Positions 1 to 7,726 of a stretch of DNA of 47,330 nt are shown here, in pieces. The notes beneath the pieces are model-generated. The model ran no database searches. It saw only the letters and a list, made by a program, of their open reading frames with translations, and was not told the DNA's origin. The DNA is from Myxococcota bacterium (GTDB lineage Bacteria > Myxococcota_A > UBA9160 > PR03), in assembly GCA_030066475.1 (NCBI GenBank), contig JASJBO010000008.1, forward strand, positions 1 to 47,330, in the 5' to 3' direction. The translations under genes and the position numbers were made by a program. The number at the start of each line of letters is the position of its first letter. Position 1 is the stretch's first letter.

Positions 1-99
1 AGCTTCGCGCCGCTCAAGAGGGTGGAGAGGTACTCCCACGCCATCGCCGGCCTCGCGATCCTCGCCTGCGGTTCCGCCGTGCAGTTCCTGGGCCTTTGA
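1..99 (+). CDS. C-terminal end of a membrane protein (partial)
   Basis: The window opens inside a reading frame that ends at TGA 97-99. The visible 32 residues form a basic stretch followed by one hydrophobic helix (around IAGLAILACGSAVQFLGL), typical of the last transmembrane segment of a polytopic transporter. The charged ERYSH motif before a final helix recalls nickel/cobalt or TauE/SafE-like exporters, but this is too short to assign. The next frame opens 14 nt downstream on the same strand. Confidence 0.5.
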   Translation, partial: SFAPLKRVERYSHAIAGLAILACGSAVQFLGL

Positions 100-115
100 A
101 GAGGCGCGACGCGTG

Positions 116-331
116 ATGGGGATCCTCTCCATCATCCGCTCAGAGATGGCCTGCTGGGTGGGCCTCCTCACGGCCCTGGTGTACTTCACGGTCGGAGCGG
201 GCTGGCTCGACGACCTGTCCCGCGGTGGGTGGTTCGCCTTCCTCTTCGTGTGGCTCTGCGGAGCGATCTTGTGGGCCGCGTTCGGAGTGACGAAACACGC
301 GGATTGCCTGGCGGTCATGCTGGGCGAGCCC
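116..331 (+). pseudogene. Truncated chaA-like Ca2+/H+ antiporter (5' fragment)
   Basis: The first ~72 codons from ATG 116 (GTG 113 is an alternative) match the start of ChaA-type calcium/proton antiporters: an RSE motif, two hydrophobic segments, then the stretch ending HADCLAVMLGEP. In intact proteins LGEP leads into the next transmembrane helices; here the frame changes at about 331-335 into unrelated hydrophilic sequence and stays open into the downstream DUF1254 gene. The remaining ~300 residues of the antiporter are absent. The frame therefore looks like a 592-residue fusion, but the downstream gene has its own ribosome binding site, so I treat this as a deletion remnant. Homology is from memory of the family. 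Confidence 0.6.
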
Positions 332-332
332 C

Positions 333-386
333 GAGAGCATCCTCAATGGCAGCTACAGGGTGCCGTCGATCAAGAAGGTCGAGTGA
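333..386 (+). pseudogene. 3' remnant of another coding gene (possibly DUF1254-type)
   Basis: In a different frame from the chaA fragment, the DNA encodes a short peptide ending NGSYRVPSIKKVE before TGA 384-386. Many DUF1254/DUF1214 proteins end with a similar pattern (L-N/D-G-S/T-x-x-P-x-v-x-x-V). It probably is the last 17 codons of a gene whose body was lost in the same event that truncated chaA. The assignment rests on a short motif only. Confidence 0.35.
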
Positions 387-403
387 GGCGAAGGAGGCGT
401 GAC

Positions 404-1891
404 ATGAGGTTGAGCATTCTTGTCATCCTGACCGGTGCGCTACTCAGTATCCGTGCGGTAGCGCAGGAAGGCACCTTGGACCGCTTCTTCCTTCCGCAGC
501 CGGACCAGCCTTTCGAGGGCCGGGTAGAGACGTCCATCGGGACGCTGGAGTTCGAGAACCAGTATCCCAGCCAAGAATCCCTCGAGAAGCTGCTGGACAA
601 TATGGATTTCCACGGCGCCACGCAGGCGTTCCTGTGGGGCATCCCCATCGCGTCCAACGCGAACCTCCAGTACTTCCTGGACGAGGTCTTCAAGGTCCGG
701 CAGGGCGAGCTCGTCAAGACGACGACCCTCGATGAGAAGCGCGGCATTCTCACGGCCAATGTCACCACGCCCTACATCATCGGCACGGTTGATCTCACCA
801 AGACCGGCCCGTTCGTCGTGGAGCTTCCACCGGGCGCGACTGCCGGACTGGTGAACGACTTCTGGCAGCGTCCAGTCACGGATATGGGGCAGCCCGGGCC
901 CGACAAGGGCCAAGGCGCCAAGTACCTGATCACGCCTCCGGGGTATGCAGGCGAGAGTCCGAGCCGCTACCGCGTCGTCAGCTCCCCCACGAACAACATC
1001 TTCATCGGCATCCGGCTGCTGGATGCCGATCCCGCCGAGGCGGCCGCGCTCCAAACGAAGGTGCGGACCTACGCCTTCCAGGACCGCGCGAATCCGCCGG
1101 AGAACCTCTTTCCTCCGCCGGCCGCCAGGTACTTCTGGGGGCCGCCCCGCGGCATGGCGTACTGGGAGCGACTCCACCACATCCTGAGTCGGGAAGTCGT
1201 CGCGGAACGCGATCGCCTGTTCATGGCCCTGCTCCGGCGTGTCGGCATCGAGAAGGGCAAGCCGTTCAACCCCACGCCGCGGCAGCGGAAGATCCTGGAG
1301 GAGGCCGCCTTGGTCGGCGAGGCGATGGCCAAGGCCAACGACCTCTCCAAGCGATCGACCGAGCCCTACTGGCCTGGCGCCAGGTGGAAGCTCGCCCTCG
1401 GCCTCGAGCCTTCCCAGCGTCAGGAGCACTACGACCAGCTCGACGAGCGGGCCGAGTGGTTCTACGAGGCGGTCACGACCTCATCCGGCATGACGACGAA
1501 GAAGCCGGGCGTCGGCTCCACGTATCTCGCGAGCTACACCGACAAGGACGGCCAGTGGCTCGACGGTTCGAAGTCCTACGAGCTCCACGTGCCGGCGAAC
1601 CCGCCCGCCGAGCAGTTCTGGTCGATCGCGGTGTACAGCTGGGACACCCGCACGCTGATCGACAACGAGCAGGGGCGGTCCGGTCAGTCCTCGCGGCAGG
1701 ATCTGATCACAAACGACGACGGCTCGGTGGACCTCTACTACGGACCGACGCCGCCCAAAGGCAAAGAAAAGAACTGGGTGCAGACCATTCCCGGTCAGGG
1801 GTGGTGGGTCTACCTGCGCTTCTACGCGCCTACCGAGGCCTACTTCGACAAGAGTTGGAGCATCGGCGACTTCGAGAGAACCGATCAATAG
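404..1891 (+). CDS. DUF1254/DUF1214 domain protein, exported
   Basis: A 495-residue protein of unknown biochemical function. ATG 404 is chosen because AAGGAGG (391-397) lies 6 nt upstream and the first ~21 residues form a normal signal peptide ending near AVAQE. The in-frame upstream extension belongs to the chaA fragment. The N-terminal half is the DUF1254 domain (ATQAFLWGIPIASN; PYIIGTVDLTKTGPFVVELP), the C-terminal ~130 residues the DUF1214 domain (ELHVPANPPAEQFWSIAVYS; the GWWVYLRFYAP and YFDKSW end). A paralogue follows 206 nt downstream on the same strand. These proteins are usually periplasmic and occur in scattered accessory locations; no substrate can be inferred from the sequence. 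Confidence 0.85.
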   Translation: MRLSILVILTGALLSIRAVAQEGTLDRFFLPQPDQPFEGRVETSIGTLEFENQYPSQESLEKLLDNMDFHGATQAFLWGIPIASNANLQYFLDEVFKVRQGELVKTTTLDEKRGILTANVTTPYIIGTVDLTKTGPFVVELPPGATAGLVNDFWQRPVTDMGQPGPDKGQGAKYLITPPGYAGESPSRYRVVSSPTNNIFIGIRLLDADPAEAAALQTKVRTYAFQDRANPPENLFPPPAARYFWGPPRGMAYWERLHHILSREVVAERDRLFMALLRRVGIEKGKPFNPTPRQRKILEEAALVGEAMAKANDLSKRSTEPYWPGARWKLALGLEPSQRQEHYDQLDERAEWFYEAVTTSSGMTTKKPGVGSTYLASYTDKDGQWLDGSKSYELHVPANPPAEQFWSIAVYSWDTRTLIDNEQGRSGQSSRQDLITNDDGSVDLYYGPTPPKGKEKNWVQTIPGQGWWVYLRFYAPTEAYFDKSWSIGDFERTDQ

Positions 1892-2097
1892 TGAGCTGGG
1901 GAGCAGATCCCCCTTTGTTACACTAGGACGCTTTTTCAAGCAGGGATCTGTGGGGCTCAGGCGCAAAGGGCGGGCGAATCGGCATCCAGCTAGAGGTTCG
2001 CGGTCGACCTGCAGATCTGCGACCTGGGATCTCCGAGTGGAACAGCGTACCGAAGGCGTGATCCGATCAGTTCGTCCATCGCACCAGGAGATGCCGG

Positions 2098-3630
2098 ATG
2101 TACAACCCACGCCACCCATTCGTCGTCCTCGCCGCTACGGTGCTTGTCGGCTGCGGACAGGATTCGGGGCCATCCGCTTCCGGGGACCGCTACGCCACCC
2201 TCGCCTCGGCGCCGTTCTCGGCCGGGTACCCGACCGCCGAGGCCACTCGGACGCTGGACGAGGAGCTCTACTTCCAGCGCGCGGTGCAGACGTACCTGTG
2301 GGCGCTCCCGGCCGTGAACATGTATGCGATGAAGGAGGGCCTCGAGGCCGTCTCGGGAACCGGCTACAACGTGATGAACGTCTTCGAGAAGCGGCTCAAG
2401 CCGAACACGATCATCACGACGCCGAACTCGGACGTCATCTACGGGCTGGGCTTCGCGGATCTGGCCAAGTCGGGGCCTCTCGTCCTCGAAGCCCCTCCGG
2501 GACTCCAGGGCCTGCTCGACGACTTCTGGCACCGGCCTCTCGTGGGGCCGAACATCGGAGGAAGGCAGTTCCTCGCCGACATCGGCATCCCGGGCCCCGA
2601 TCGAGGGGAAGGAGGCCGTTACCTGATCGTGCCCGACGGCTACCAGGGCGACATCGACGAGGACGAGTACTTCGTCTTCCGTTCGAAGACCAACGGCGTC
2701 TTCATCTTCCTGCGCGGCTTCTTCGAGTCAGTCGAAGATCTGGCGCCCGGCGTGGCCGCCGTGGAGGGCGTGAGGCTCTACCCGCTCTCGGGCGAGGCCG
2801 AGCCGATGGAGTACCCGCACGTGTCGGACGTCGAAGCCAACGCGCTCTTCACGCGCGACGCGTCGTACTTCGACATGCTGAACCGCCTGATCCAGAGCGA
2901 GCAGATCGACGAGAAGGACCCCTACATGCACGGGGTGCTGGACGCCCTGGGCATTCGCAAGGGTCGGGACTTCGCCCCCACGTCACGCGAACGCGAGTTG
3001 CTCGGCTACGCGGCCGAAACCGCCTGGAAGATGGCGAAGAACATCGCCGCGAACTTCGACCGTGAGGAGAAGGCACTGTGGTGGCCCGACCGGCAGTGGA
3101 TCGCGCACGGCAAGACGGAGATGGACGACTTCACACGCGTCCTCCTCGATGAGGAGTTCTCGTGGCGCGAGACCGGTCACGTCGACGTCAACGCCAAGGC
3201 CCACATGTTCATCAACCACTACTCGATCAGCTCGGGCATGATCAGCTCGGTCGTGGGGCTGGGCGCGAAGTACGCGAACGCGTACAAGGATTCCGAAGGC
3301 AGCTTCCTGAACGGTAGCAACACGTACGAGATCACGATTCCGGCCGACGTGCCGGCGAACCTCTTCTGGTCGCTGACCGCGTACGAGTTCGAGACTGCTT
3401 CCGGTCTGCCCGCGGGCCAGACGTATCCGTCGCTCAACTCGCTGAACGACCTCGAGTACAACGAGGACGGCTCGGTAACGTTCGTGTTCGGACCGGACGA
3501 GCCGGAGACCCGCAACTGGGTCCGGACGATTCCGGACGTCGGATGGTTCAGCCTGATCCGGATCTACGGGCCCCGGCAGGAGTTCTTCGACCGCGAGTTC
3601 AAGCCGGGCGACTTCGTTCGGGTGAGGTGA
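2098..3630 (+). CDS. DUF1254/DUF1214 domain lipoprotein
   Basis: A 510-residue paralogue of the preceding gene. AGGAG (2086-2090) sits 7 nt before ATG 2098. The N-terminus is a lipoprotein signal with lipobox LVGC (Cys ~19) followed by a Gln-Asp-Ser linker, so it is probably anchored in the outer membrane. DUF1254 covers roughly residues 55-200 (AVQTYLWALPAVNMYAMKEG; TTPNSDVIYGLGFADLAKSG) and DUF1214 the last ~130 residues (TYEITIPADVPANLFWSLTA; WFSLIRIYGPRQEFFDREF). One member of the tandem pair has a cleaved signal and the other a lipid anchor, which suggests diverged placement rather than recent duplication. Function unknown. Confidence 0.85.
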   Translation: MYNPRHPFVVLAATVLVGCGQDSGPSASGDRYATLASAPFSAGYPTAEATRTLDEELYFQRAVQTYLWALPAVNMYAMKEGLEAVSGTGYNVMNVFEKRLKPNTIITTPNSDVIYGLGFADLAKSGPLVLEAPPGLQGLLDDFWHRPLVGPNIGGRQFLADIGIPGPDRGEGGRYLIVPDGYQGDIDEDEYFVFRSKTNGVFIFLRGFFESVEDLAPGVAAVEGVRLYPLSGEAEPMEYPHVSDVEANALFTRDASYFDMLNRLIQSEQIDEKDPYMHGVLDALGIRKGRDFAPTSRERELLGYAAETAWKMAKNIAANFDREEKALWWPDRQWIAHGKTEMDDFTRVLLDEEFSWRETGHVDVNAKAHMFINHYSISSGMISSVVGLGAKYANAYKDSEGSFLNGSNTYEITIPADVPANLFWSLTAYEFETASGLPAGQTYPSLNSLNDLEYNEDGSVTFVFGPDEPETRNWVRTIPDVGWFSLIRIYGPRQEFFDREFKPGDFVRVR

Positions 3631-3699
3631 CCGCGTCCTCGCCCGCGTCCCCGGTGTCCGCCTTCGGTAGACCTCAGGCATCCTTGCCCGCCCCCACCG

Positions 3700-4011
3700 G
3701 CTTCGCGTCGGCGTCGTCCTTGGGAATCGGCATCGCGTTCGCGTCCGGAGCGCTCCCGGTCCGGACGACGGGAGAGCCGGTCTTCGACCGGTGACACGTC
3801 GCTGGACATTGCCTACAAGGCCATGCATGAAGAGCCCGACCGTCCATCGGCGCGCTGCGCGCAGCGGATTCCCGAATCGCTCGATAGGCTCATCCACGCG
3901 GCGCCGGCGCGACAGCTGGACGATCGCCCGTCGGACGTCGACATGATGCTGAAGCGCCTCGACGCCATCGCCGCGGACCTGGCGTGGGAAGAGACGGAGG
4001 CTGCAGCGTGA
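3700..4011 (+). pseudogene. Decayed Ser/Thr protein kinase C-terminal lobe
   Basis: This 380-bp stretch between genes holds kinase-like sequence split across frames. One frame, ending at TGA 3792-3794, gives SSLGIGIAFAS... TTGEPVFDR, resembling kinase subdomain IX (Y/SLGCVLYWLLTGEPVF). Another continues with DTSLDIAYKAMHEEPDRPS, then RIPESLDRLI and DDRPSDVDMMLKRLDAI, matching the usual IPExLDRLIxxCLxKDPxDRPxSAxxLLxxL end of bacterial Hanks-type kinases. The core CLAKDP segment is degraded (AAPARQL), and no catalytic lobe is present upstream. The second frame ends at TGA 4009-4011, overlapping the ATG of the next gene. Recognition is by motif; I am fairly sure it is a remnant. Confidence 0.55.
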
Positions 4012-5093
4012 TGGCGGGATCATCCGCGATCCGGGGGCTCGGCAGCATCGTGAGCGCTGGGCGAGTCACGCTGCTGGCCTGCATCGTATTGGCCATCGTG
4101 GCCGCAATCGTCATCGCGCAGCGACCGCCGTCGGACTTCAGCGTGCCCGACAACCGCGCTGCGCTCGACGAGTTCCTCGCCGGACCCCGTCGGACAGGCC
4201 CGCGCGAAGCCGTCTACGCGGGCGCGGGCGGCGCCGAGCTCGGTTTTCTCGGCTACCTTGCGCAACGCCCGCAGCCCCGCGTCGCCCTGGTCTACCTCCA
4301 CGGCATCGCGAGCCATGCCGGCTGGTTCGACCGGGCCGCGCGGCTGCTGCAGGGGGAAGGCCTCGACGTGTTCTGTCTCGACCGCCGCGGCAGCGGGATC
4401 AACCGCGAGGACCGCGGCCTGCCATCGGGCCACACCGAGTCGATGCACGAGCTGTTCGCCGACATTGACGCCTTCGTCGCGCCGTTGGCGCACCGCTACG
4501 ACCGGATCGTCCTGGTGGGCCTGTCCTGGGGCGGCAAGCTGGCGCTCGCTTACTCGCTGTCGCGGCCGGATTCGGCGCACGACCTGGTGCTGATCACGCC
4601 GGGTATTCGCGCCCTCGTCGACGTCTCGACAGCCGAGAAGCTGGGGATCTTCGTCGCGTCCTTCGTCGCCCCGCGGACGTATTTCGCCACGCCCATCGAG
4701 CCGATATTGTTCACCACGACCCCGGAGCATCTCGCCTATATCCGGGAGGATCCGCTGCGTCTGCGAGCGGCGACGGCACGATTCTTCATGACGAGCCGCG
4801 CGCTGGACGGCTACGTGGACCGGCGCGTGGCCAAGACGCGGTTGCCCGTGCTGCTCTACCTGGCAGGAGGCGACCGCATCATCGACAACACGGGGGTGGT
4901 CGAAGTGCTCGAGAAGTCCCCGGCACCGGTCGAGATCCTCGAGTACGAGGATCAGACGCATTCGATTCAGTTCGACGCGCCCGAGCGCATGGTCGAGGAC
5001 ATGGTTCGTTGGATGGAGCGACGGACTGGGAGTGATGAAGATGGCCGAGGACGACTCCAAAACGCTGGCGCGGCTGAACCGACCAAGTCCTGA
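4011..5093 (+). CDS. Membrane-anchored alpha/beta hydrolase (lysophospholipase-like)
   Basis: A 360-residue protein beginning at ATG 4011, which overlaps the preceding stop (TGATG) and has ACGGAGG at 3994-4000. One N-terminal transmembrane segment (about residues 17-37) is followed by an alpha/beta hydrolase fold: oxyanion strand YLHGIASHAGWF, nucleophile elbow G-L-S172-W-G-G, acid near LAGGDRIID and catalytic His in QTHSIQF. The layout is that of monoglyceride lipase/lysophospholipase proteins (Hydrolase_4). Substrate unknown. It is the only intact gene between the kinase remnant and the tRNA, and overlaps the following small frame. Confidence 0.8.
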   Translation: MAGSSAIRGLGSIVSAGRVTLLACIVLAIVAAIVIAQRPPSDFSVPDNRAALDEFLAGPRRTGPREAVYAGAGGAELGFLGYLAQRPQPRVALVYLHGIASHAGWFDRAARLLQGEGLDVFCLDRRGSGINREDRGLPSGHTESMHELFADIDAFVAPLAHRYDRIVLVGLSWGGKLALAYSLSRPDSAHDLVLITPGIRALVDVSTAEKLGIFVASFVAPRTYFATPIEPILFTTTPEHLAYIREDPLRLRAATARFFMTSRALDGYVDRRVAKTRLPVLLYLAGGDRIIDNTGVVEVLEKSPAPVEILEYEDQTHSIQFDAPERMVEDMVRWMERRTGSDEDGRGRLQNAGAAEPTKS

Positions 5094-5187
5094 AGAGGAG
5101 AGACGGTTCCTCAGCGGCAGCCACGACAACCCACGCGAACTGGCCACGGCCGGCCGGGGCTTTCTCGAGTTCGTGCAGGCACGGTGA
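5035..5187 (+). pseudogene. Short ORF, possible N-terminal remnant of a LOG/TIGR00730-type protein
   Basis: A 50-codon frame from ATG 5035 to TGA 5187 overlaps the end of the hydrolase gene in another frame. The segment PSPEEERRFLSGSHDNP followed by a helix ending GFLEFVQ resembles the leader that precedes the Rossmann-like core of TIGR00730/lysine-decarboxylase-like (LOG) proteins, where EF(V/I)xGFRxLH follows. Here translation stops before that point and nothing similar follows. It may equally be a meaningless short ORF. Confidence 0.35.
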
Positions 5188-5230
5188 GCCGAAAGGGACG
5201 AAGGAGTGGCCTCGTAAGTCCGCGGATTCA

Positions 5231-5307
5231 TGGCGCCCCCGGCAGGACTCGAACCTGCGACACCCGGTTTAGGAAACCGGTGCTCTATCCAGCTGAGCTA
5301 CGGGGGC
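5231..5307 (-). tRNA. tRNA-Arg (anticodon CCU)
   Basis: The minus strand folds as a complete 77-nt tRNA including an encoded CCA (5233-5231). The acceptor is GCCCCCG (5307-5301) pairing with CGGGGGC, the D-arm contains AGCTCAGCTGGATAGAGC, the anticodon stem is CCGGT/ACCGG with loop TTCCTAA, and the T-arm has TTCGAGT. The CCU anticodon reads AGG. The 3' end faces the decayed accessory region on the left, the side where tRNA-directed integrative elements would lie. Confidence 0.95.
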
Positions 5308-5410
5308 GGAGAAGGGCGGAAGCTAGCACCCCGGTCCGACGCTGCGGAGTCGCCATGCGCGCGCCCGCCGCGGCTGGCCCGGACCGACCCGAGACGGGTA
5401 CCCTGCCGGC

Positions 5411-6385
5411 ATGCGCGAGGTGGTGCCGACCGCCTACCTGGACGAGGCCGAAGTGGCCGTGCTGCACGAGGCGCTCGAGGCGCTGCGCGGGCGCGACGAC
5501 GACGTGGGGTTCCTGCACGGCGTGCTCGACCGGCTCGGGCGCCTGGGCGAGGTGGTGACGGACTTCCCGTCGCTCTACGCCGCCGAGAAGATGGCCGGGC
5601 GCTATCGCGGGCCCGAGACACTGGTGGCGCACCTGGTGAAGCGCGGTCCGCTGGCCGCGCCGCTGGGGCTGCCGGTGCGCGCCGCGCTGGCGCGCGACTT
5701 CGTGCTGGCGAAGGTGCAGACGTTCCGCGCGGTGCTGCTCACGCTGCGCGCCGCCGGTGCCGACCCGGCCCTGTGCGAGCGCGTGAGTCACGAGGAGGCG
5801 CAGTCGATCTACTCGGTGCTGGCCGACCAGCTCCTGGTCGACCTGATCGTCGACGCGGGCGTCGCCAGCGAGACCAAGCACCGCGGCGCGCAGCTCCTGG
5901 TCGACGTCTGGGAGCGCTGCATCGAGCTCGAGATCGACGACTTCTGTCCGCTGCTCGAGTCGGCCTGGCGTGCCCGCAACCGGCTGGTGGTCTCGTACGG
6001 CACGCTGATCGGCGGCGTCGAGATCGTCCGGCTCGGCGCCGAGGGCGATCCGGCCGTGGCCGAGGCGCTGCTGGACGGCGACGACACCGAGGAGCGGCAG
6101 CTCGCCTTCGAGGAGTTCCTGTTCGGGCTCTCGCACGAGCACCTGGGCACCGTGCGCCGCGTGATGGCGGAGCAGGGGCTCGCCGCCGTGGATCGCGCCT
6201 GGGTGGCCGAGACGCTCGGGATCGCCGAGGCGGAGCTGTTCTCTGGGATCACCGATCCCGAGGCGATGTTCGCCGCCTACCAGAAGCGCCAGCTCGGCGC
6301 GTCCTACCGGCGCCTGCGCGGCGTCCCCGGCCCGAAGCGAACGGCCGAGGCCTTCCTGATGCTCCACATTCTCGAGGCCCCCTGA
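5411..6385 (+). CDS. Conserved-looking hypothetical protein, soluble, helical
   Basis: A 324-residue acidic, helix-rich protein with no signal peptide and no membrane segment. I do not recognise the family. The sequence is well behaved (normal composition, codon use like its neighbours, no low-complexity tracts), which supports a real gene. ATG 5411 is the first good start; no clear Shine-Dalgarno is visible. It is monocistronic, running toward the apt gene, with only 49 nt between the convergent stops. Confidence 0.6.
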   Translation: MREVVPTAYLDEAEVAVLHEALEALRGRDDDVGFLHGVLDRLGRLGEVVTDFPSLYAAEKMAGRYRGPETLVAHLVKRGPLAAPLGLPVRAALARDFVLAKVQTFRAVLLTLRAAGADPALCERVSHEEAQSIYSVLADQLLVDLIVDAGVASETKHRGAQLLVDVWERCIELEIDDFCPLLESAWRARNRLVVSYGTLIGGVEIVRLGAEGDPAVAEALLDGDDTEERQLAFEEFLFGLSHEHLGTVRRVMAEQGLAAVDRAWVAETLGIAEAELFSGITDPEAMFAAYQKRQLGASYRRLRGVPGPKRTAEAFLMLHILEAP

Positions 6386-6434
6386 AGCGTGGCCGATCGA
6401 GCCAGCCGGGCGCGCGCGGGCCGGGCGGCGCGGC

Positions 6435-6959
6435 TCAGTAGTTCATCACGACGTGGATGCGTTCGCCGGCGATGCGGTCGCGGCCGGCCAGCGCGCCCAG
6501 CTCCACCAGGAAGGCGCACGCCACGATCTCGGCACCCGCCGCGCGGGCGAGCTTCACGGCCGCGCCGCAGGTCCCGCCGGTGGCGATCAGGTCGTCCACC
6601 ACCAGCACGCGGGTCCCGGGGCCGACCGCGTCGGTGTGCATCTCGACGGTGTCGCTGCCGTACTCGAGGTCGTAGGTCACGGCGCGCGTCTCGTAGGGCA
6701 GCTTGCCCTGCTTGCGCACCGGAACGAAGCCCGCATCGAGCTCGAGGGCGACGGGGGCGCCCAGGATGAAGCCGCGCGACTCGATGCCGAGCACCTGCTC
6801 GACGCCGTCGCCGCGGAAGGGATCGGCCAGCGCGTGCACGGCGGCGCCCAGCGCCACGGGGTCCTGGAGCAGGGGCGTGACGTCGCGGAACAGGATGCCG
6901 GGCTTGGGGAAGTCGGGGATGTCTCGGATGAAGGCGCGCAGGTCGATCGGATCGGCCAC
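6435..6959 (-). CDS. apt: Adenine phosphoribosyltransferase
   Basis: 174 residues, a typical length for Apt, converting adenine and PRPP to AMP in purine salvage. The N-terminus IRDIPDFPKPGILFRDVTPL and the PRPP-binding loop VLVVDDLIATGGT are diagnostic; GIESRGFILGAPVA and KLPYET are also conserved. GTG 6959 is chosen because GAGGAG lies a few nt upstream and the protein then begins at the normal point; the open frame extends further but without homology. It is the last gene of the minus-strand run, 26 nt after the LysM/M23 lipoprotein gene. Confidence 0.93.
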   Translation of the reverse strand: MADPIDLRAFIRDIPDFPKPGILFRDVTPLLQDPVALGAAVHALADPFRGDGVEQVLGIESRGFILGAPVALELDAGFVPVRKQGKLPYETRAVTYDLEYGSDTVEMHTDAVGPGTRVLVVDDLIATGGTCGAAVKLARAAGAEIVACAFLVELGALAGRDRIAGERIHVVMNY

Positions 6960-6985
6960 GGGGTCTCCTCGCTCGGGCACTCGGC

Positions 6986-7726
6986 TCAGGGCAGGCAGCT
7001 CAGCGGATCGTGCGCCTGGTTGCGCCGGCGGATCTCGAAGTGCAGGTGCGGGCCGGTCGCGTTCCCCGAACGGCCGACCTCGGCGATCACCTGGCCCTTG
7101 TCGACGAACGCGCCCTTGCGCACGAGATTGCGCTTGTTGTGGGCGTACACCGTAGCCCAGTTGCCGGCGTGCTTGACGATCACGACGTTGCCGTAGTCGC
7201 CGAGGCCGCCGCCGCTGTGGATCACCCGGCCCGCGTCGGCGGCGCGGATCTTGGTGCCCGAATCGGCCGCGATGTCGATGCCGTCGTGACGGCGGCCACG
7301 CCGCGGACCGAAGCGAGAGGTCACGCGGCCGCGCAGCGGCCAGGCGAAGGCCACGGCGGCGTCCGCGGGCTGGGCGCGGCAGGTCGCCGGCTCGGGGCGG
7401 GGCCGGGTCTTGCGGATCGGCGGGGTCGGGCGCCGCGCCACGGGCGCCCCGCTGCCGCCCGTGGCCTTCGGTCGCCGCCCGCCCGGGATCCAGAGGCGCT
7501 GGCCCACCTGCAGGCCGCGCACGTCGCGAATGCCGTTGCTGCGCTTCACGGTGTCGAGCGAGGCGTCGTAGCGGCGCGAGATGCGCCAGAGGTTCTCGCC
7601 GGGCTGCACCACGTGCCACAGACCGGGCCCGCTGCCCGGCTTCGGCGCCGAGGCACAGGCCAGCGCGGCCGCGACCAGGGCGGCCACGAGCCCGCCTCGC
7701 AGTCGGTCGCGGGCTACGCGGCCCAT
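6986..7726 (-). CDS. nlpD: LysM and M23-peptidase lipoprotein, NlpD-like
   Basis: 246 residues from ATG 7726, which overlaps the pcm stop codon by 13 nt; a GTG 33 nt upstream is possible. A signal peptide ends with a lipobox-like ALAC (Cys24). A LysM domain follows (about residues 36-82: WHVVQPGENLWRISRRY to LWIP), then a Pro/Arg-rich linker and a C-terminal LytM/M23 domain (about 130-245) with the metal-site motifs HDGID and HLHFE. Because those residues are retained, it may be an active endopeptidase, unlike E. coli NlpD, which is an amidase activator. The pcm-nlpD order is as in gammaproteobacteria, though no rpoS follows here. Confidence 0.88.
   Translation of the reverse strand: MGRVARDRLRGGLVAALVAAALACASAPKPGSGPGLWHVVQPGENLWRISRRYDASLDTVKRSNGIRDVRGLQVGQRLWIPGGRRPKATGGSGAPVARRPTPPIRKTRPRPEPATCRAQPADAAVAFAWPLRGRVTSRFGPRRGRRHDGIDIAADSGTKIRAADAGRVIHSGGGLGDYGNVVIVKHAGNWATVYAHNKRNLVRKGAFVDKGQVIAEVGRSGNATGPHLHFEIRRRNQAHDPLSCLP

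Noticed and set aside
440..1429. A 329-codon minus-strand open frame opposite the first DUF1254 gene
   Set aside because: Antisense shadow of a gene with clear domain motifs, signal peptide and ribosome site.
1898..1912. Possible terminator GGGGA-N5-TCCCC with a short T-rich tail after the first DUF1254 gene
   Set aside because: A 5-bp stem with an interrupted T-run is too weak to call.
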